Source: Elusimicrobia bacterium RIFCSPLOWO2_02_FULL_39_32
GTDB taxonomy: Bacteria; Elusimicrobiota; Elusimicrobia; 2-02-FULL-39-32
Direction: 5' to 3'
Length of the DNA: 64,000 nucleotides
NCBI GenBank assembly: GCA_001800135.1
Contig: MGUU01000008.1
Span: forward strand, 1 to 64,000
The notes below the pieces were generated by a model that was not told where the DNA came from, made no database searches, and worked only from the letters and a program-made list of their open reading frames with translations. Of this stretch, positions 1 to 8,145 are shown piece by piece; within the stretch, counting starts at the first letter, position 1; each line of letters starts with the position of its first letter. The position numbers were made by a program, and so were the translations under genes.

Positions 1-62
1 TTAATTGCATAAATAGCGCCTTTAAAATGTCCCTTTAATTGTAAACGATTTCAGACTATATG

Positions 63-91
63 TCTTCAACTTTTTGTAACATTTTTGTAAC
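63..91 (-). promoter_or_regulatory. Pho-box-like direct repeats, left edge
   Basis: On the minus strand there are three 7-mers on an 11-bp pitch, GTTACAA, GTTACAA and TTGAAGA, separated by A-rich 4-nt spacers. This is the same layout as the boxes before the porin-pst operon and the giant gene. A TACAAT hexamer lies downstream on the minus strand (38-43). The orientation points to a divergent, phosphate-regulated gene beyond the left edge. PhoB binding is inferred from the pattern. Confidence 0.5.
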
Positions 92-110
92 AAATTTCAT
101 TGAAAAAAGT

Positions 111-116
111 TATAAT
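111..116 (+). promoter_or_regulatory. proS -10 element
   Basis: A perfect TATAAT ends 15 bp before the proS ATG. No good -35 sits at 17 bp; TGTAAC is at a 19-bp spacing. No Shine-Dalgarno sequence is visible between it and the ATG. The transcript would therefore have a leader of only about 8 nt. Confidence 0.45.
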
Positions 117-131
117 TGAAAACCTAATCCA

Positions 132-1883
132 ATGAAAATTTCTAAAATTCTTATTCCAACTTTAAGAGAAGCGCCTAAAGATGCGGAAAATATCTCAGCT
201 AAACTCATGATCCGAGCCGGCATGATTAGAAAACTCGCCTCAGGGATCTATGATTGGCTGCCTCTTGGCTTAAAAGTTTTAAAAAATGTGGAAAAAATCG
301 TGAGGGAAGAGATGGATGCTATTGGAGGGCAGGAAGTTTGGCTGCCCGTGATCCAACCCAAAGAATTATGGTCAGAAACCGGCAGGTGGCAAATTTATGG
401 CAAAGAATTATTAAGAATTAAAGACCGCAAAGGATCTGAATTTTGTTTTGCTCCCACTGCTGAGGAAGTGATTACTGATCTTGCCAGAAAAGATGTGAGA
501 TCCTATCGGCAGCTGCCTATCATGTTCTATCAGTTTGGCGCAAAATTTAGGGATGAAATCCGTCCGCGTTTTGGAGTGATGCGGGCTCGTGAATTTTACA
601 TGAAAGACGCCTACTCTTTTCACGCGGATGAAGCAGATGTGGAGAATTATTATTCCAAAATTCTTGACGCCTATTCCAGAATATTTAAACGCTGCGGCCT
701 TCAATTTAGAGCGGTAGAAGCAGAAACAGGAGCTATTGGAGGAACCTTTTCTCATGAATTCATGGTCTTAGCAGATACTGGAGAGGAAGAGATTGTTTCC
801 TGTTCTCCTAACTGTAATTACGCAGCTAACGTAGAACGAGCAGAATGTATAAAAGAAAATTCTAAAAAAGATAAAGAAACTTTGCTTCCTTTAGAAGAAA
901 TTTCTACACCTAATGCCTGGACCGTAGAAGATGTGGCAAAATGTTTAAATGCTAATAAAGAAAAATTTATTAAAACCATGTTTTATAAAGTGGATGATCT
1001 GCCTGTTATCGCTCTTATTCGGGGGGATCAGGAACTGAATGAATTTAAGCTGCTGCATGCTCTGAATGGACAAAAAATTGAGCTGATGTCTGAAAAAGAA
1101 TATTCCTTACTGGCTGATTGCGAGGTTGGTTTTGCAGGCCCATATGGCTTAAAAGAAAGAGCTAAAAAATCAGGAGTTGCGCCTCAAATTGTAGCGGATT
1201 ACGCTGTCTCTAATCTAGTTAATGGGATTTCTGGCGCAAATAAAAAAGATTTTCATTTAAAAAATATTAATATTAACAGGGATTATCAGCCGGAAAAAAT
1301 AGCGGATTTAAGAAAAATTAAAAATGGAGATTCTTGTATTCGCTGCGCTCAAAAAGGAATTGAATCTCAACTTCGCTTTTCCAGAGGCATTGAAGTGGGA
1401 CATGCTTTTAAATTAGGCGCTAAATACTCTAAAGCCATGAACGCGGTTTATTTAGATGAAAAAGGAACTTCTCATCCTTTTATAATGGGATGCTATGGCA
1501 TTGGCATTTCCAGAGTTGTAGCCAGCGCTATTGAGCAAAATTATGATGAACAAGGGATAATTTGGACTAAAAATTTAGCCCCATTTAAGGTGTCCATTGT
1601 GCCGGTAAATTTTGAACACCCGGAAACTAGAAAATTAAGTGAAGAGATTGAATCCCAACTAGAAAGCAAAGGCATTGAGACCCTGTTAGATGACCGTCTG
1701 GAACGAGCTGGGGTTAAATTTAAGGATTCTGACCTGATTGGAATCCCTGTGCGAATTACAGTGAGCGAAAGGGGAATAGAAAAGGGAACTGTAGAAATTA
1801 AATTACGTTCCCAACCAGAACTAAAACATTGTCCTAAAGAAACCCTCCTGGATGAAATCCAAAGAATTTTAGCAGGGGATTGA
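132..1883 (+). CDS. proS: Prolyl-tRNA synthetase, bacterial type
   Basis: Class II aminoacyl-tRNA synthetase that attaches proline to tRNA-Pro in the cytoplasm. At 583 aa it has the usual length of the long bacterial form. Motif 2 and its surroundings are visible (REFYMKDAYSFH, about residues 155-167), as is motif 3 (GCYGIGISRVVASAIEQ, about 456-472). The insertion between about residues 225 and 390 corresponds to the YbaK-like editing domain that hydrolyses Ala-tRNA-Pro. The C-terminal anticodon-binding domain starts near APFKVSIVPV. The ATG follows a close -10 and lacks an obvious ribosome-binding site. The gene stands alone; the cobalamin promoter overlaps its stop codon. Confidence 0.97.
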   Translation: MKISKILIPTLREAPKDAENISAKLMIRAGMIRKLASGIYDWLPLGLKVLKNVEKIVREEMDAIGGQEVWLPVIQPKELWSETGRWQIYGKELLRIKDRKGSEFCFAPTAEEVITDLARKDVRSYRQLPIMFYQFGAKFRDEIRPRFGVMRAREFYMKDAYSFHADEADVENYYSKILDAYSRIFKRCGLQFRAVEAETGAIGGTFSHEFMVLADTGEEEIVSCSPNCNYAANVERAECIKENSKKDKETLLPLEEISTPNAWTVEDVAKCLNANKEKFIKTMFYKVDDLPVIALIRGDQELNEFKLLHALNGQKIELMSEKEYSLLADCEVGFAGPYGLKERAKKSGVAPQIVADYAVSNLVNGISGANKKDFHLKNININRDYQPEKIADLRKIKNGDSCIRCAQKGIESQLRFSRGIEVGHAFKLGAKYSKAMNAVYLDEKGTSHPFIMGCYGIGISRVVASAIEQNYDEQGIIWTKNLAPFKVSIVPVNFEHPETRKLSEEIESQLESKGIETLLDDRLERAGVKFKDSDLIGIPVRITVSERGIEKGTVEIKLRSQPELKHCPKETLLDEIQRILAGD

Positions 1884-1908
1884 CAGCTAAGATTTAACAA
1901 TGTAAGAT
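1880..1908 (+). promoter_or_regulatory. Sigma70-type promoter of the first cobalamin operon
   Basis: TTGACA (1880-1885), a 17-bp spacer and TAAGAT (1903-1908). The -35 overlaps the proS stop codon. Transcription would start near 1915, about 30 nt before the riboswitch, giving a leader of roughly 345 nt before cobC. Confidence 0.6.
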
Positions 1909-1942
1909 AGGTTCAGTTCTTTATAAAGAGAGTAAATTTTTT

Positions 1943-2130
1943 TCTATTGGTGTTTGAAAAAACTTAATAAAGGAATTCCGTGCAAATCGGAAGCGGTCCC
2001 GCCGCTGTAATCCTGTCCTATCCTTATAAATAAGAATAGGCAAGCTTTTTAGCAATAAGCCACGAGTTTAGAATTTTAAACTGGGAAGGCGCTAAAAAAG
2101 TGCAGGAGAGCCAGAAGACTGACCAGTAGA
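1943..2130 (+). ncRNA. Cobalamin riboswitch (aptamer 1)
   Basis: Adenosylcobalamin-class aptamer. The P1 stem pairs TCTATTGGT (1943-1951) with ACCAGTAGA (2122-2130). The core has the conserved block with GCGGTCCCGCCGCTGTAA near 1992-2009, then AAGCCACGAG, the CTGGGAAGG element and the B12-box-like AGCCAGAAGACTGACC. It lies between a good promoter and an intrinsic terminator abutting cobC. High cobalamin is therefore expected to stop transcription of the late cobalamin operon. Confidence 0.9.
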
Positions 2131-2217
2131 TGTTTTTTGAAGCTTCTTCGTTTAGAAAAGGAGTCTTCAAGAGGTTTTATTTTTTATGTAAAACCTAAGG
2201 ACCAAGGAGTTGGGTGC

Positions 2218-2257
2218 AATCCTTAACAATTTTTTTATCTGTTAAGGATTTTTTATT
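2218..2257 (+). terminator. Riboswitch-controlled attenuator before cobC
   Basis: Perfect inverted repeat AATCCTTAACA (2218-2228) / TGTTAAGGATT (2240-2250), followed by a T-rich run up to the ATG at 2260. The 3' arm contains AAGGA, the only plausible ribosome-binding site for cobC, so the same hairpin could both end transcription and hide the Shine-Dalgarno sequence. It is the likely expression platform of the upstream cobalamin aptamer. Confidence 0.8.
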
Positions 2258-2259
2258 TT

Positions 2260-2865
2260 ATGGACCCAAATTTCTTTCAAACCATTTATCTTATTCGACA
2301 CGCAGAATCTGCCATGGCTGGCTGCTATTGTGGTTCCATTGATGCTCCATTGAGCAAAAAAGGAGAGCGTCAAGCTAAAAAAGTTGGTGAATTTTTTAAG
2401 ACCATCCCTTTAGAAGTTTGTTATTTCAGCGATTTAAAGAGAACCAGCCAAACCTGCCAGGAAATAAAAGAGCATAAAAATGGCTCAACCCTTTTTATTA
2501 AAACCCCAGCTTTAAGAGAAATTAGTTTTGGCGCATGGGAAGGTCATACATTCCAAGAGATTTCCAAAGAATGGCCAAAACTCTATAAAAACTGGATCCA
2601 ATCTCCCCAGACAACCCAAATTCCAAAAGGAGAGCCGTTTCCAAAATTTGAAAAAAGGATAAAAATTTTTTCAAAGATTCTGCAAAAAAATAGCTCTAAA
2701 GAAATCGCGATTGTAGCGCATGGGGGAACCTTAGCTCTTTTAACCATCCTTCTCCTAAAAAAATCAATGAAAGAATTTTGGAAATGGGCGCCTGAATGCG
2801 CCTCAATTACTATATTAGAGAAAAATCTAAAGGACAAAAATAATAAATTTAAATGGGCCAAATAA
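2260..2865 (+). CDS. cobC: Alpha-ribazole phosphatase (histidine phosphatase family)
   Basis: Histidine phosphatase-fold protein of 201 aa. The catalytic RHA motif is at LIRHAESA (about residues 12-18), the second arginine is in the DLKRTSQT segment, and the second histidine is in IVAHGGT near the C-terminus. In the nucleotide-loop pathway CobC removes the phosphate from alpha-ribazole-5'-phosphate. The family is broad, so the specific role rests on position: it is the first gene behind the riboswitch and is followed by cobU, cobT and cobS. Confidence 0.85.
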   Translation: MDPNFFQTIYLIRHAESAMAGCYCGSIDAPLSKKGERQAKKVGEFFKTIPLEVCYFSDLKRTSQTCQEIKEHKNGSTLFIKTPALREISFGAWEGHTFQEISKEWPKLYKNWIQSPQTTQIPKGEPFPKFEKRIKIFSKILQKNSSKEIAIVAHGGTLALLTILLLKKSMKEFWKWAPECASITILEKNLKDKNNKFKWAK

Positions 2866-2938
2866 TTTTCGTTTTAAGGTTAAATAGTTCATGCTGATAA
2901 AGCGCTTTAACAACAACGTCTTAGATTAGGAACTTAAA

Positions 2939-3463
2939 ATGAGTGAAATCATTTTTATCTTAGGCGGGGCGGAAAGCGGGAAAAGTTCTTTTGGAGTCAG
3001 ATTTTTTAAAAATTTCAAAGGAAAGGTGGGTTTTGTCGCAACCTGTGTCGCAAGCGATCCTGAAATGAAAATAAAAATTAAAAAACATAAAAACGAAAGA
3101 CCTTTAAACTGGATCACTTTTGAATCAGCGCAAACTCCCTTTAAAGTCAATTTTGATCACCAACAAATTGATTCTTTGCTGATTGATAGTTTAACTCTTT
3201 GGGTTTCCAGCTTAATGCTTCAAAATTTTAAAAAAGAGGATGTGCAAAATAAATGTAAAGAATTTCTAAATGAAGTAAAGAAAAAATTTAAACAGATCGT
3301 TATTGTCTCGGATGAAGTTGGGCAAGGCATTGTGCCAAAAAATCAAAATGCTCGGCTATTTAGGCAAATCTTAGGCGCTGTTAATCAGGAGGTAGCTCAA
3401 ACCGCTAATAAAGTATTTATGATTACAGCAGGAATCCCACTGCTTTTAAAAAATGATAGGTAG
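2939..3463 (+). CDS. cobU: Adenosylcobinamide kinase / adenosylcobinamide-phosphate guanylyltransferase
   Basis: Bifunctional CobU/CobP enzyme of 174 aa that phosphorylates adenosylcobinamide and then makes adenosylcobinamide-GDP. The P-loop is GGAESGKS (about residues 9-16). The histidine that carries the GMP intermediate in this family is in KHKNERP (about residue 44). LLIDSLTLWVSSLM is the family's second block. The C-terminus has the expected VSDEVGQGIVP segment. It sits 73 nt after cobC and 24 nt before cobT. Confidence 0.95.
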   Translation: MSEIIFILGGAESGKSSFGVRFFKNFKGKVGFVATCVASDPEMKIKIKKHKNERPLNWITFESAQTPFKVNFDHQQIDSLLIDSLTLWVSSLMLQNFKKEDVQNKCKEFLNEVKKKFKQIVIVSDEVGQGIVPKNQNARLFRQILGAVNQEVAQTANKVFMITAGIPLLLKNDR

Positions 3464-3487
3464 TTGAACAACTATAGGAGAATCAAA

Positions 3488-4567
3488 ATGAACAATAAAG
3501 AGCTTATTTTAGAAACCATTCAAAAAATCACTCCCTTAAAACAGGAGTGGTTTGAAACTGCAAAAAAACGTTTAGACAATTTAACTAAACCTTTGGGAAG
3601 TTTAGGAAGACTGGAGGATTTGGCTCAAAAAATCTGCGCCATTCAAGAAAATGATCATCCCACTTCTAAAAACAAGGTTATTTTTACTCTAGCCAGTGAT
3701 CATGGAATTACAGAGGAAGGAATCAGCGCTTATCCTCAAGAAGTCACTCCCCAAATGGTTTTTAATTTTATTAACCAGGGAGCGGCCATTAATGTGCTCT
3801 CTAAAACAGTGAACGCTAAAGTAGTTGTTGTGGATATTGGCGTTGCCCAAGAAATGCCAGAACTCCCCGGATTAATTAATAAAAAAATAAGAAAGGGAAC
3901 TTCTAACTTTGCCAAAGAGCCGGCAATGTCTAGGGAAGAAGCATACCAATCTATTGCTACAGGAATAGCTTTAGTAGAAGAGGAAATAAAAAATGGGGTG
4001 GATCTTATTGGAACAGGTGAAATGGGCATAGGAAACACCACTCCTTCCAGCGCCATTACCGCAACCATCACTGACAAAAAAGTAGAACAGGTGACAGGAC
4101 AAGGAACAGGCATTCCTCAGGAATCCCTTAATCATAAAATTGGAGTGATTGAAATCGCGCTTGCCCTGCATAAACCTAATGCGCAGGATCCTATAGATGT
4201 TCTTTCTAAAGTAGGGGGATTTGAAATTGGAGGCATGGCGGGCATTATGCTTGGCGCAGCTAAAAATCGAATTCCAGTTGTGATTGATGGATTTATTTCC
4301 GGCGCAGCAGCTTTAATTGCCCATGGTTTATGTCCTACAGTGTCAGAATATCTCATTCCAGCCCATCGCTCCAGTGAACCCGGACACGACGCAGTTTTAA
4401 AACATTTGGGCTTAATTCCTCTTTTAGATTTAAGAATGAGATTGGGAGAAGGAACAGGAGCAGCTTTAGGCATGTTTCTTGTTGAGGCTTCCTTAAAAAT
4501 AATAAATGAAATGGCTACTTTTGAGCAGGCCCATGTCTCGGAAAAGGTTGAGATTTTAATAAAATAA
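3488..4567 (+). CDS. cobT: Nicotinate-nucleotide:dimethylbenzimidazole phosphoribosyltransferase
   Basis: CobT makes alpha-ribazole phosphate from nicotinate mononucleotide and the lower-ligand base. Conserved blocks include LASDHGITEEGISAYP, GEMGIGNTTPSSAI and, near the C-terminus, RLGEGTGAALG, which carries the family's catalytic glutamate. The ATG at 3488 is preferred over an in-frame upstream start at 3464 because AGGAG (3476-3480) lies 7 nt before it. The mature product is about 359 aa, normal for the family. Together with bluB in this locus it points to a benzimidazole-type lower ligand. Confidence 0.95.
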   Translation: MNNKELILETIQKITPLKQEWFETAKKRLDNLTKPLGSLGRLEDLAQKICAIQENDHPTSKNKVIFTLASDHGITEEGISAYPQEVTPQMVFNFINQGAAINVLSKTVNAKVVVVDIGVAQEMPELPGLINKKIRKGTSNFAKEPAMSREEAYQSIATGIALVEEEIKNGVDLIGTGEMGIGNTTPSSAITATITDKKVEQVTGQGTGIPQESLNHKIGVIEIALALHKPNAQDPIDVLSKVGGFEIGGMAGIMLGAAKNRIPVVIDGFISGAAALIAHGLCPTVSEYLIPAHRSSEPGHDAVLKHLGLIPLLDLRMRLGEGTGAALGMFLVEASLKIINEMATFEQAHVSEKVEILIK

Positions 4568-4568
4568 A

Positions 4569-5345
4569 ATGTGCTTGAGACTTTTTTTAATTGCCCTACA
4601 ATTTTTAACGATTCTTCCTCTTAAAAAAAACTATCTGGAAGAGGAAAAAGATTTGGCAGGATCTATGATCTTTTATCCTTTGGTGGGGCTACTGATAGGA
4701 CTTTTAACCTTATGGATCTATCGCTTTAGTGAAAGATTCTTTATTCCCTCAATCAGCCTTATCTTTGCTTTTATAGCCGGAATAATATTTACAGGCGCCT
4801 TGCATCTGGATGGTTTTGCGGATTGCTGCGATGGTTTTTACGCTGGAAAAAACAAAGAAGAAATTTTAAAGATTATGAAAGATTCCCGCATAGGAACCAT
4901 GGCAGTGGTAGGACTTTTTTGTCTTTTGCTATTAAAATTTTCTCTTTATTTTTCTTTGCTTTTTAAAGATCAGCTTAAAGACGCTTTTCTAATTGTTCCA
5001 GTAATTAGCCGCTGGCTTATGACAGTAAGCGCCAGCCTTTATCCTTATGCTAGAGAAGAAGGAACTGCTGCTCTTTTTCTTAAATATATTGGAAAAAAAG
5101 AACTCTTTTTTTCTTCTCTCTTGTTAAGTGTCATAATCGCTCCAGTTTTAGGTTTTAATGGGATCACTGTTGCCGCGTTCAGTTTTAGTGCGGTATGGTT
5201 CTTCTTGCAATGGGTTAAAAGGAAAATTGGGGGACTTACTGGAGACATATTAGGAGCTGTGAATGAACTTGCTGAAATTACAGCGCTATTTGTTTTTCAA
5301 TTCATCGCTTCAAATGGAATGAGTCAATCATTCACTTTAATTTAA
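4569..5345 (+). CDS. cobS: Adenosylcobinamide-GDP ribazoletransferase (cobalamin synthase)
   Basis: Polytopic inner-membrane enzyme of 258 aa that joins adenosylcobinamide-GDP and alpha-ribazole (phosphate). The metal-binding signature LHLDGFADCCDGFYAG (about residues 77-92) and the following DSRIGTMAVVG block are diagnostic. Several hydrophobic segments surround them. The ATG starts one base after the cobT stop codon, so translation is probably coupled. Confidence 0.95.
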   Translation: MCLRLFLIALQFLTILPLKKNYLEEEKDLAGSMIFYPLVGLLIGLLTLWIYRFSERFFIPSISLIFAFIAGIIFTGALHLDGFADCCDGFYAGKNKEEILKIMKDSRIGTMAVVGLFCLLLLKFSLYFSLLFKDQLKDAFLIVPVISRWLMTVSASLYPYAREEGTAALFLKYIGKKELFFSSLLLSVIIAPVLGFNGITVAAFSFSAVWFFLQWVKRKIGGLTGDILGAVNELAEITALFVFQFIASNGMSQSFTLI

Positions 5346-5350
5346 CCCAA

Positions 5351-5431
5351 ATGAAAATAGAAATTCAATACAGCGATGATCAAAAGATAGCGCTATTTTC
5401 TGTGGAATTCATAAATTCAAATAAATGGTAG
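5351..5431 (+). CDS. Possible 26-residue leader ORF before cobD
   Basis: A short frame begins MKIEIQYSDDQKIALF and ends in TGG-TAG, four bases before the cobD ATG. It occupies nearly the whole cobS-cobD gap. No clear ribosome-binding site precedes it. It may couple translation of cobD or be chance; no family is recognised. Confidence 0.2.
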   Translation: MKIEIQYSDDQKIALFSVEFINSNKW

Positions 5432-5435
5432 GACA

Positions 5436-6527
5436 ATGAATTATACGCATGGAGGCAATGTGCAAGTTTTAGCGCCTGAGGTTGGCGTTTCCATAGATCA
5501 GCTGCTGGATTTTAGCGCTAATATCAATCCTTTTGGTCCTCCAGAAGATGTAAAAACTATTATAAAAGAATCACTCAATGAAATTGCGTTTTATCCAGAT
5601 CCAAACTACTGGAAATTGCGCTCTGCGCTCGCAAATTTTCATAATCTAGAAAAAGAAAATATAGCGATTGCCAATGGAGCTAGCGAACTTATTTTTTGGG
5701 CTAGCCATTTTTTTTCTAAACCAAAAGCCTTAATTTTTTCTCCAAGTTTTACAGAATACTCAGCAGCTGTAAAATCCTGCTTTGGAGAAGTTCAATATGA
5801 GCGCTCTAGAGAAGAATCAGATTTTAAACATTCATTTGAGAATGAATTGCCTGATCTTAAAACAAACCTTATTTTTCTGGGAAATCCCAACAATCCAACT
5901 GGCCAGCTCTATTCAGCTAAAACATTGATGAATTGGATTGAGCGCCATGTTCCAAATAATGGAAAACATCTGGTGGTTTGTGATGAATCTTTTATGCCAT
6001 TCATTCAAAATGATTTAGAACATTCTCTACTTCCTTATGCTTTAAAAGATTCAAGGATCTTAATCTTACGCTCTTTAACTAAAATTCTTTCCATACCGGG
6101 ATTAAGGTTAGGCTATTGCGTTGGTTCAAAAGAAATAATTGAGAAATTTAATTCTCTTATGCCAACATGGAGGGTCAATATTTTTGCTCAAAAAATAGGG
6201 GAAGAAATTAAAAATTTTAAACAATTTATGATTGATTCCTCTAGGATGTTAACTGTATTAAAAGACAATCTAACTGCTCGCTTGCAAGCAATCCCTTTCC
6301 TTAAAACATTTAAAAGTTCTTCAAACTTTCTTTTACTTAAAATTTTAAACCCTAAATTTAGATCTTCTGGATTAACTAAAACTCTATTAAAAAAAGGAAT
6401 CCTGATCCGATCCTGCAATGATTTCTTTGGATTGGAACAGGATCAGTACCTGCGTATTGCGGTTAGAAAAGAAAATGAAAATAGTTATCTTCTAGATAGT
6501 TTAAAGGAAATTTTTTATGGCAGCTAA
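5436..6527 (+). CDS. cobD: L-threonine-O-3-phosphate decarboxylase
   Basis: PLP-dependent fold-type I enzyme (363 aa) that decarboxylates threonine phosphate to (R)-1-amino-2-propanol phosphate, the linker of the nucleotide loop. The N-terminal MNYTHGGNV and LDFSANINPFGPP blocks are typical. The PLP lysine lies in LRSLTKILSIPGLRLGY, and NPNNPTGQL is the usual cofactor-contacting segment. GGTAGGA provides a ribosome-binding site. The 3' end overlaps cobQ by 11 nt. Its substrate needs a threonine kinase; no pduX is in the window (see the ParB/SerK-like gene at 24521). Confidence 0.92.
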   Translation: MNYTHGGNVQVLAPEVGVSIDQLLDFSANINPFGPPEDVKTIIKESLNEIAFYPDPNYWKLRSALANFHNLEKENIAIANGASELIFWASHFFSKPKALIFSPSFTEYSAAVKSCFGEVQYERSREESDFKHSFENELPDLKTNLIFLGNPNNPTGQLYSAKTLMNWIERHVPNNGKHLVVCDESFMPFIQNDLEHSLLPYALKDSRILILRSLTKILSIPGLRLGYCVGSKEIIEKFNSLMPTWRVNIFAQKIGEEIKNFKQFMIDSSRMLTVLKDNLTARLQAIPFLKTFKSSSNFLLLKILNPKFRSSGLTKTLLKKGILIRSCNDFFGLEQDQYLRIAVRKENENSYLLDSLKEIFYGS

Positions 6528-8052
6528 AGTCTTAATGGTGCAGGGCACAGCCTCCAATGTTGGTAAAAGCGTTTTGGTGGCAGGGCTATGCCGTTTATTC
6601 AAAAACCATGGAATTAAAGTCGCGCCTTTTAAATCTCAAAACATGGCGAATAATTCTTATGTGACAGAAAAGGGTGAAGAAATCGGCAGGGCACAAGCAA
6701 CCCAGGCTTTTGCTTCAGGAATCCAACCAACAGTAGAAATGAACCCAATTCTGCTTAAACCAACAACAGATAAAAAATGTCAGCTTGTGGTGATGGGCAA
6801 GGTGATAGAATCCTTAACAGCTCTTGAATATCACTCCTATAAAAAGAAACTAAGTCCCCAAATTTTTAATGCCTTAGAACATTTAAGGGATTGTTACGAT
6901 CTGATTGTGATTGAAGGAGCTGGCAGCCCTGCAGAAATCAATCTTAAAAAAAATGAGATCGTAAACATGTTCGTTGCTAAAAAAATCTCTGCTCCTGTGA
7001 TTTTAGCGGGAGATATTGATAAAGGGGGAGTTTTTGCCCAGCTCATTGGCACCTGCCAACTGCTGGATTCTGATGAAAAAAAGTGTATCCGCGCTTTTTT
7101 AATTAATAAATTTAGGGGGGATAAAAAACTTCTGCTCCCGGGTCTTAAATGGATTGAAAAAAGAACAAAAAAGAAAATTTTAGGAGTGATTCCTTACATC
7201 CATAATCTTTCTATTGATGAGGAGGATTCTGTTGTTTTAGAGGATGGATTTGGAACTTTTTCAAAGAATGGAAAATCCACTAAAAATAAACTCCTAGTTC
7301 ATGTAATTAAACTTCCCAGGATTTCTAATTTTACAGACTTTGACCCTTTAAAAAAAGAAAAAAGCGTTTCTTTAAATTACATTGAACATCCTCCCAGAAA
7401 TATTTTGCCAGACCTCTTAATTATCCCGGGAACAAAAAGCACAATCTCTGATCTAAAATTTTTAAAATCTCAAGGGTTTATGGATTATATTCTCCGCTGT
7501 CAAAAATCTAAAGTGCCAATCTTAGGAATATGCGGCGGGTATCAAATGTTAGGGGAAAAGATATTCGACCCTTATAGCGTAGAATCTAAACAAAAAGAAT
7601 CAGATGGTTTAAAAATAATCCCTTCCATCACGGTTTTTGAAAGAAAAAAAACAACAGCTCAAGTGAAAGCGGTGCACCTAGAAAGTAACTTAAAAGTTGA
7701 AGGATACGAAATTCATATGGGTTGTACTCAAGGTAGAAATGGCCAAAAACCTTTTTTCAAGATCACTGAGCGATATGGCATGCCCATAGAAGATTATGAT
7801 GGAACTATTTTATGTTCAAATGAAAAGGAAAATAACTCTTTAATCATGGGCACCTATATCCATGGCTTATTTGATGCTCCAGAATTCCGTTCTTATTTTT
7901 TAAACCAAATAAGAAAAGAGGTTGGATTAAAAAGCATCAAAGATGAAAATAGTGAGGGAGAGGAGACAACAGGTTTTGATCAGCTTGCAAAAATAATTGA
8001 AGAAAACATTGATAAAAAATTACTTATGAGTTTAATTGAAAAACAAAAATAG
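6517..8052 (+). CDS. cobQ: Cobyric acid synthase
   Basis: CbiP/CobQ amidates four side chains (b, d, e and g) of adenosylcobyrinic acid a,c-diamide, using glutamine and ATP. The N-terminal dethiobiotin synthetase-like domain has the P-loop GTASNVGKS (about residues 10-18). The C-terminal class I glutaminase has its nucleophile in ILGICGGYQMLGEKI (about residue 341) and the histidine in YIHGLFD. At 511 aa it has the normal length. It overlaps the end of cobD in another frame. Confidence 0.95.
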   Translation: MAAKVLMVQGTASNVGKSVLVAGLCRLFKNHGIKVAPFKSQNMANNSYVTEKGEEIGRAQATQAFASGIQPTVEMNPILLKPTTDKKCQLVVMGKVIESLTALEYHSYKKKLSPQIFNALEHLRDCYDLIVIEGAGSPAEINLKKNEIVNMFVAKKISAPVILAGDIDKGGVFAQLIGTCQLLDSDEKKCIRAFLINKFRGDKKLLLPGLKWIEKRTKKKILGVIPYIHNLSIDEEDSVVLEDGFGTFSKNGKSTKNKLLVHVIKLPRISNFTDFDPLKKEKSVSLNYIEHPPRNILPDLLIIPGTKSTISDLKFLKSQGFMDYILRCQKSKVPILGICGGYQMLGEKIFDPYSVESKQKESDGLKIIPSITVFERKKTTAQVKAVHLESNLKVEGYEIHMGCTQGRNGQKPFFKITERYGMPIEDYDGTILCSNEKENNSLIMGTYIHGLFDAPEFRSYFLNQIRKEVGLKSIKDENSEGEETTGFDQLAKIIEENIDKKLLMSLIEKQK

Positions 8053-8145
8053 AATTTAAAGATGAAAAATCTAGCCATCTTCTTTATCTTGGTTCTCATT
8101 TTCTAATACATTATTTGGGTAAAAAGCAACTTTAAAATTATACAG

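Noticed and set aside
1541-1900. Opposite-strand open frames inside genes (for example in proS, cobT, cbiD and the giant gene).
   Set aside because: They lie entirely within confidently assigned genes, have no family features and no ribosome-binding sites.
3464-3487. Upstream start of cobT at 3464.
   Set aside because: AGGAG lies between the two starts and is correctly spaced for the ATG at 3488.
8062-8106. A 14-codon hydrophobic frame in the cobQ-cbiB gap.
   Set aside because: Too short, no ribosome-binding site and no known leader-peptide context.
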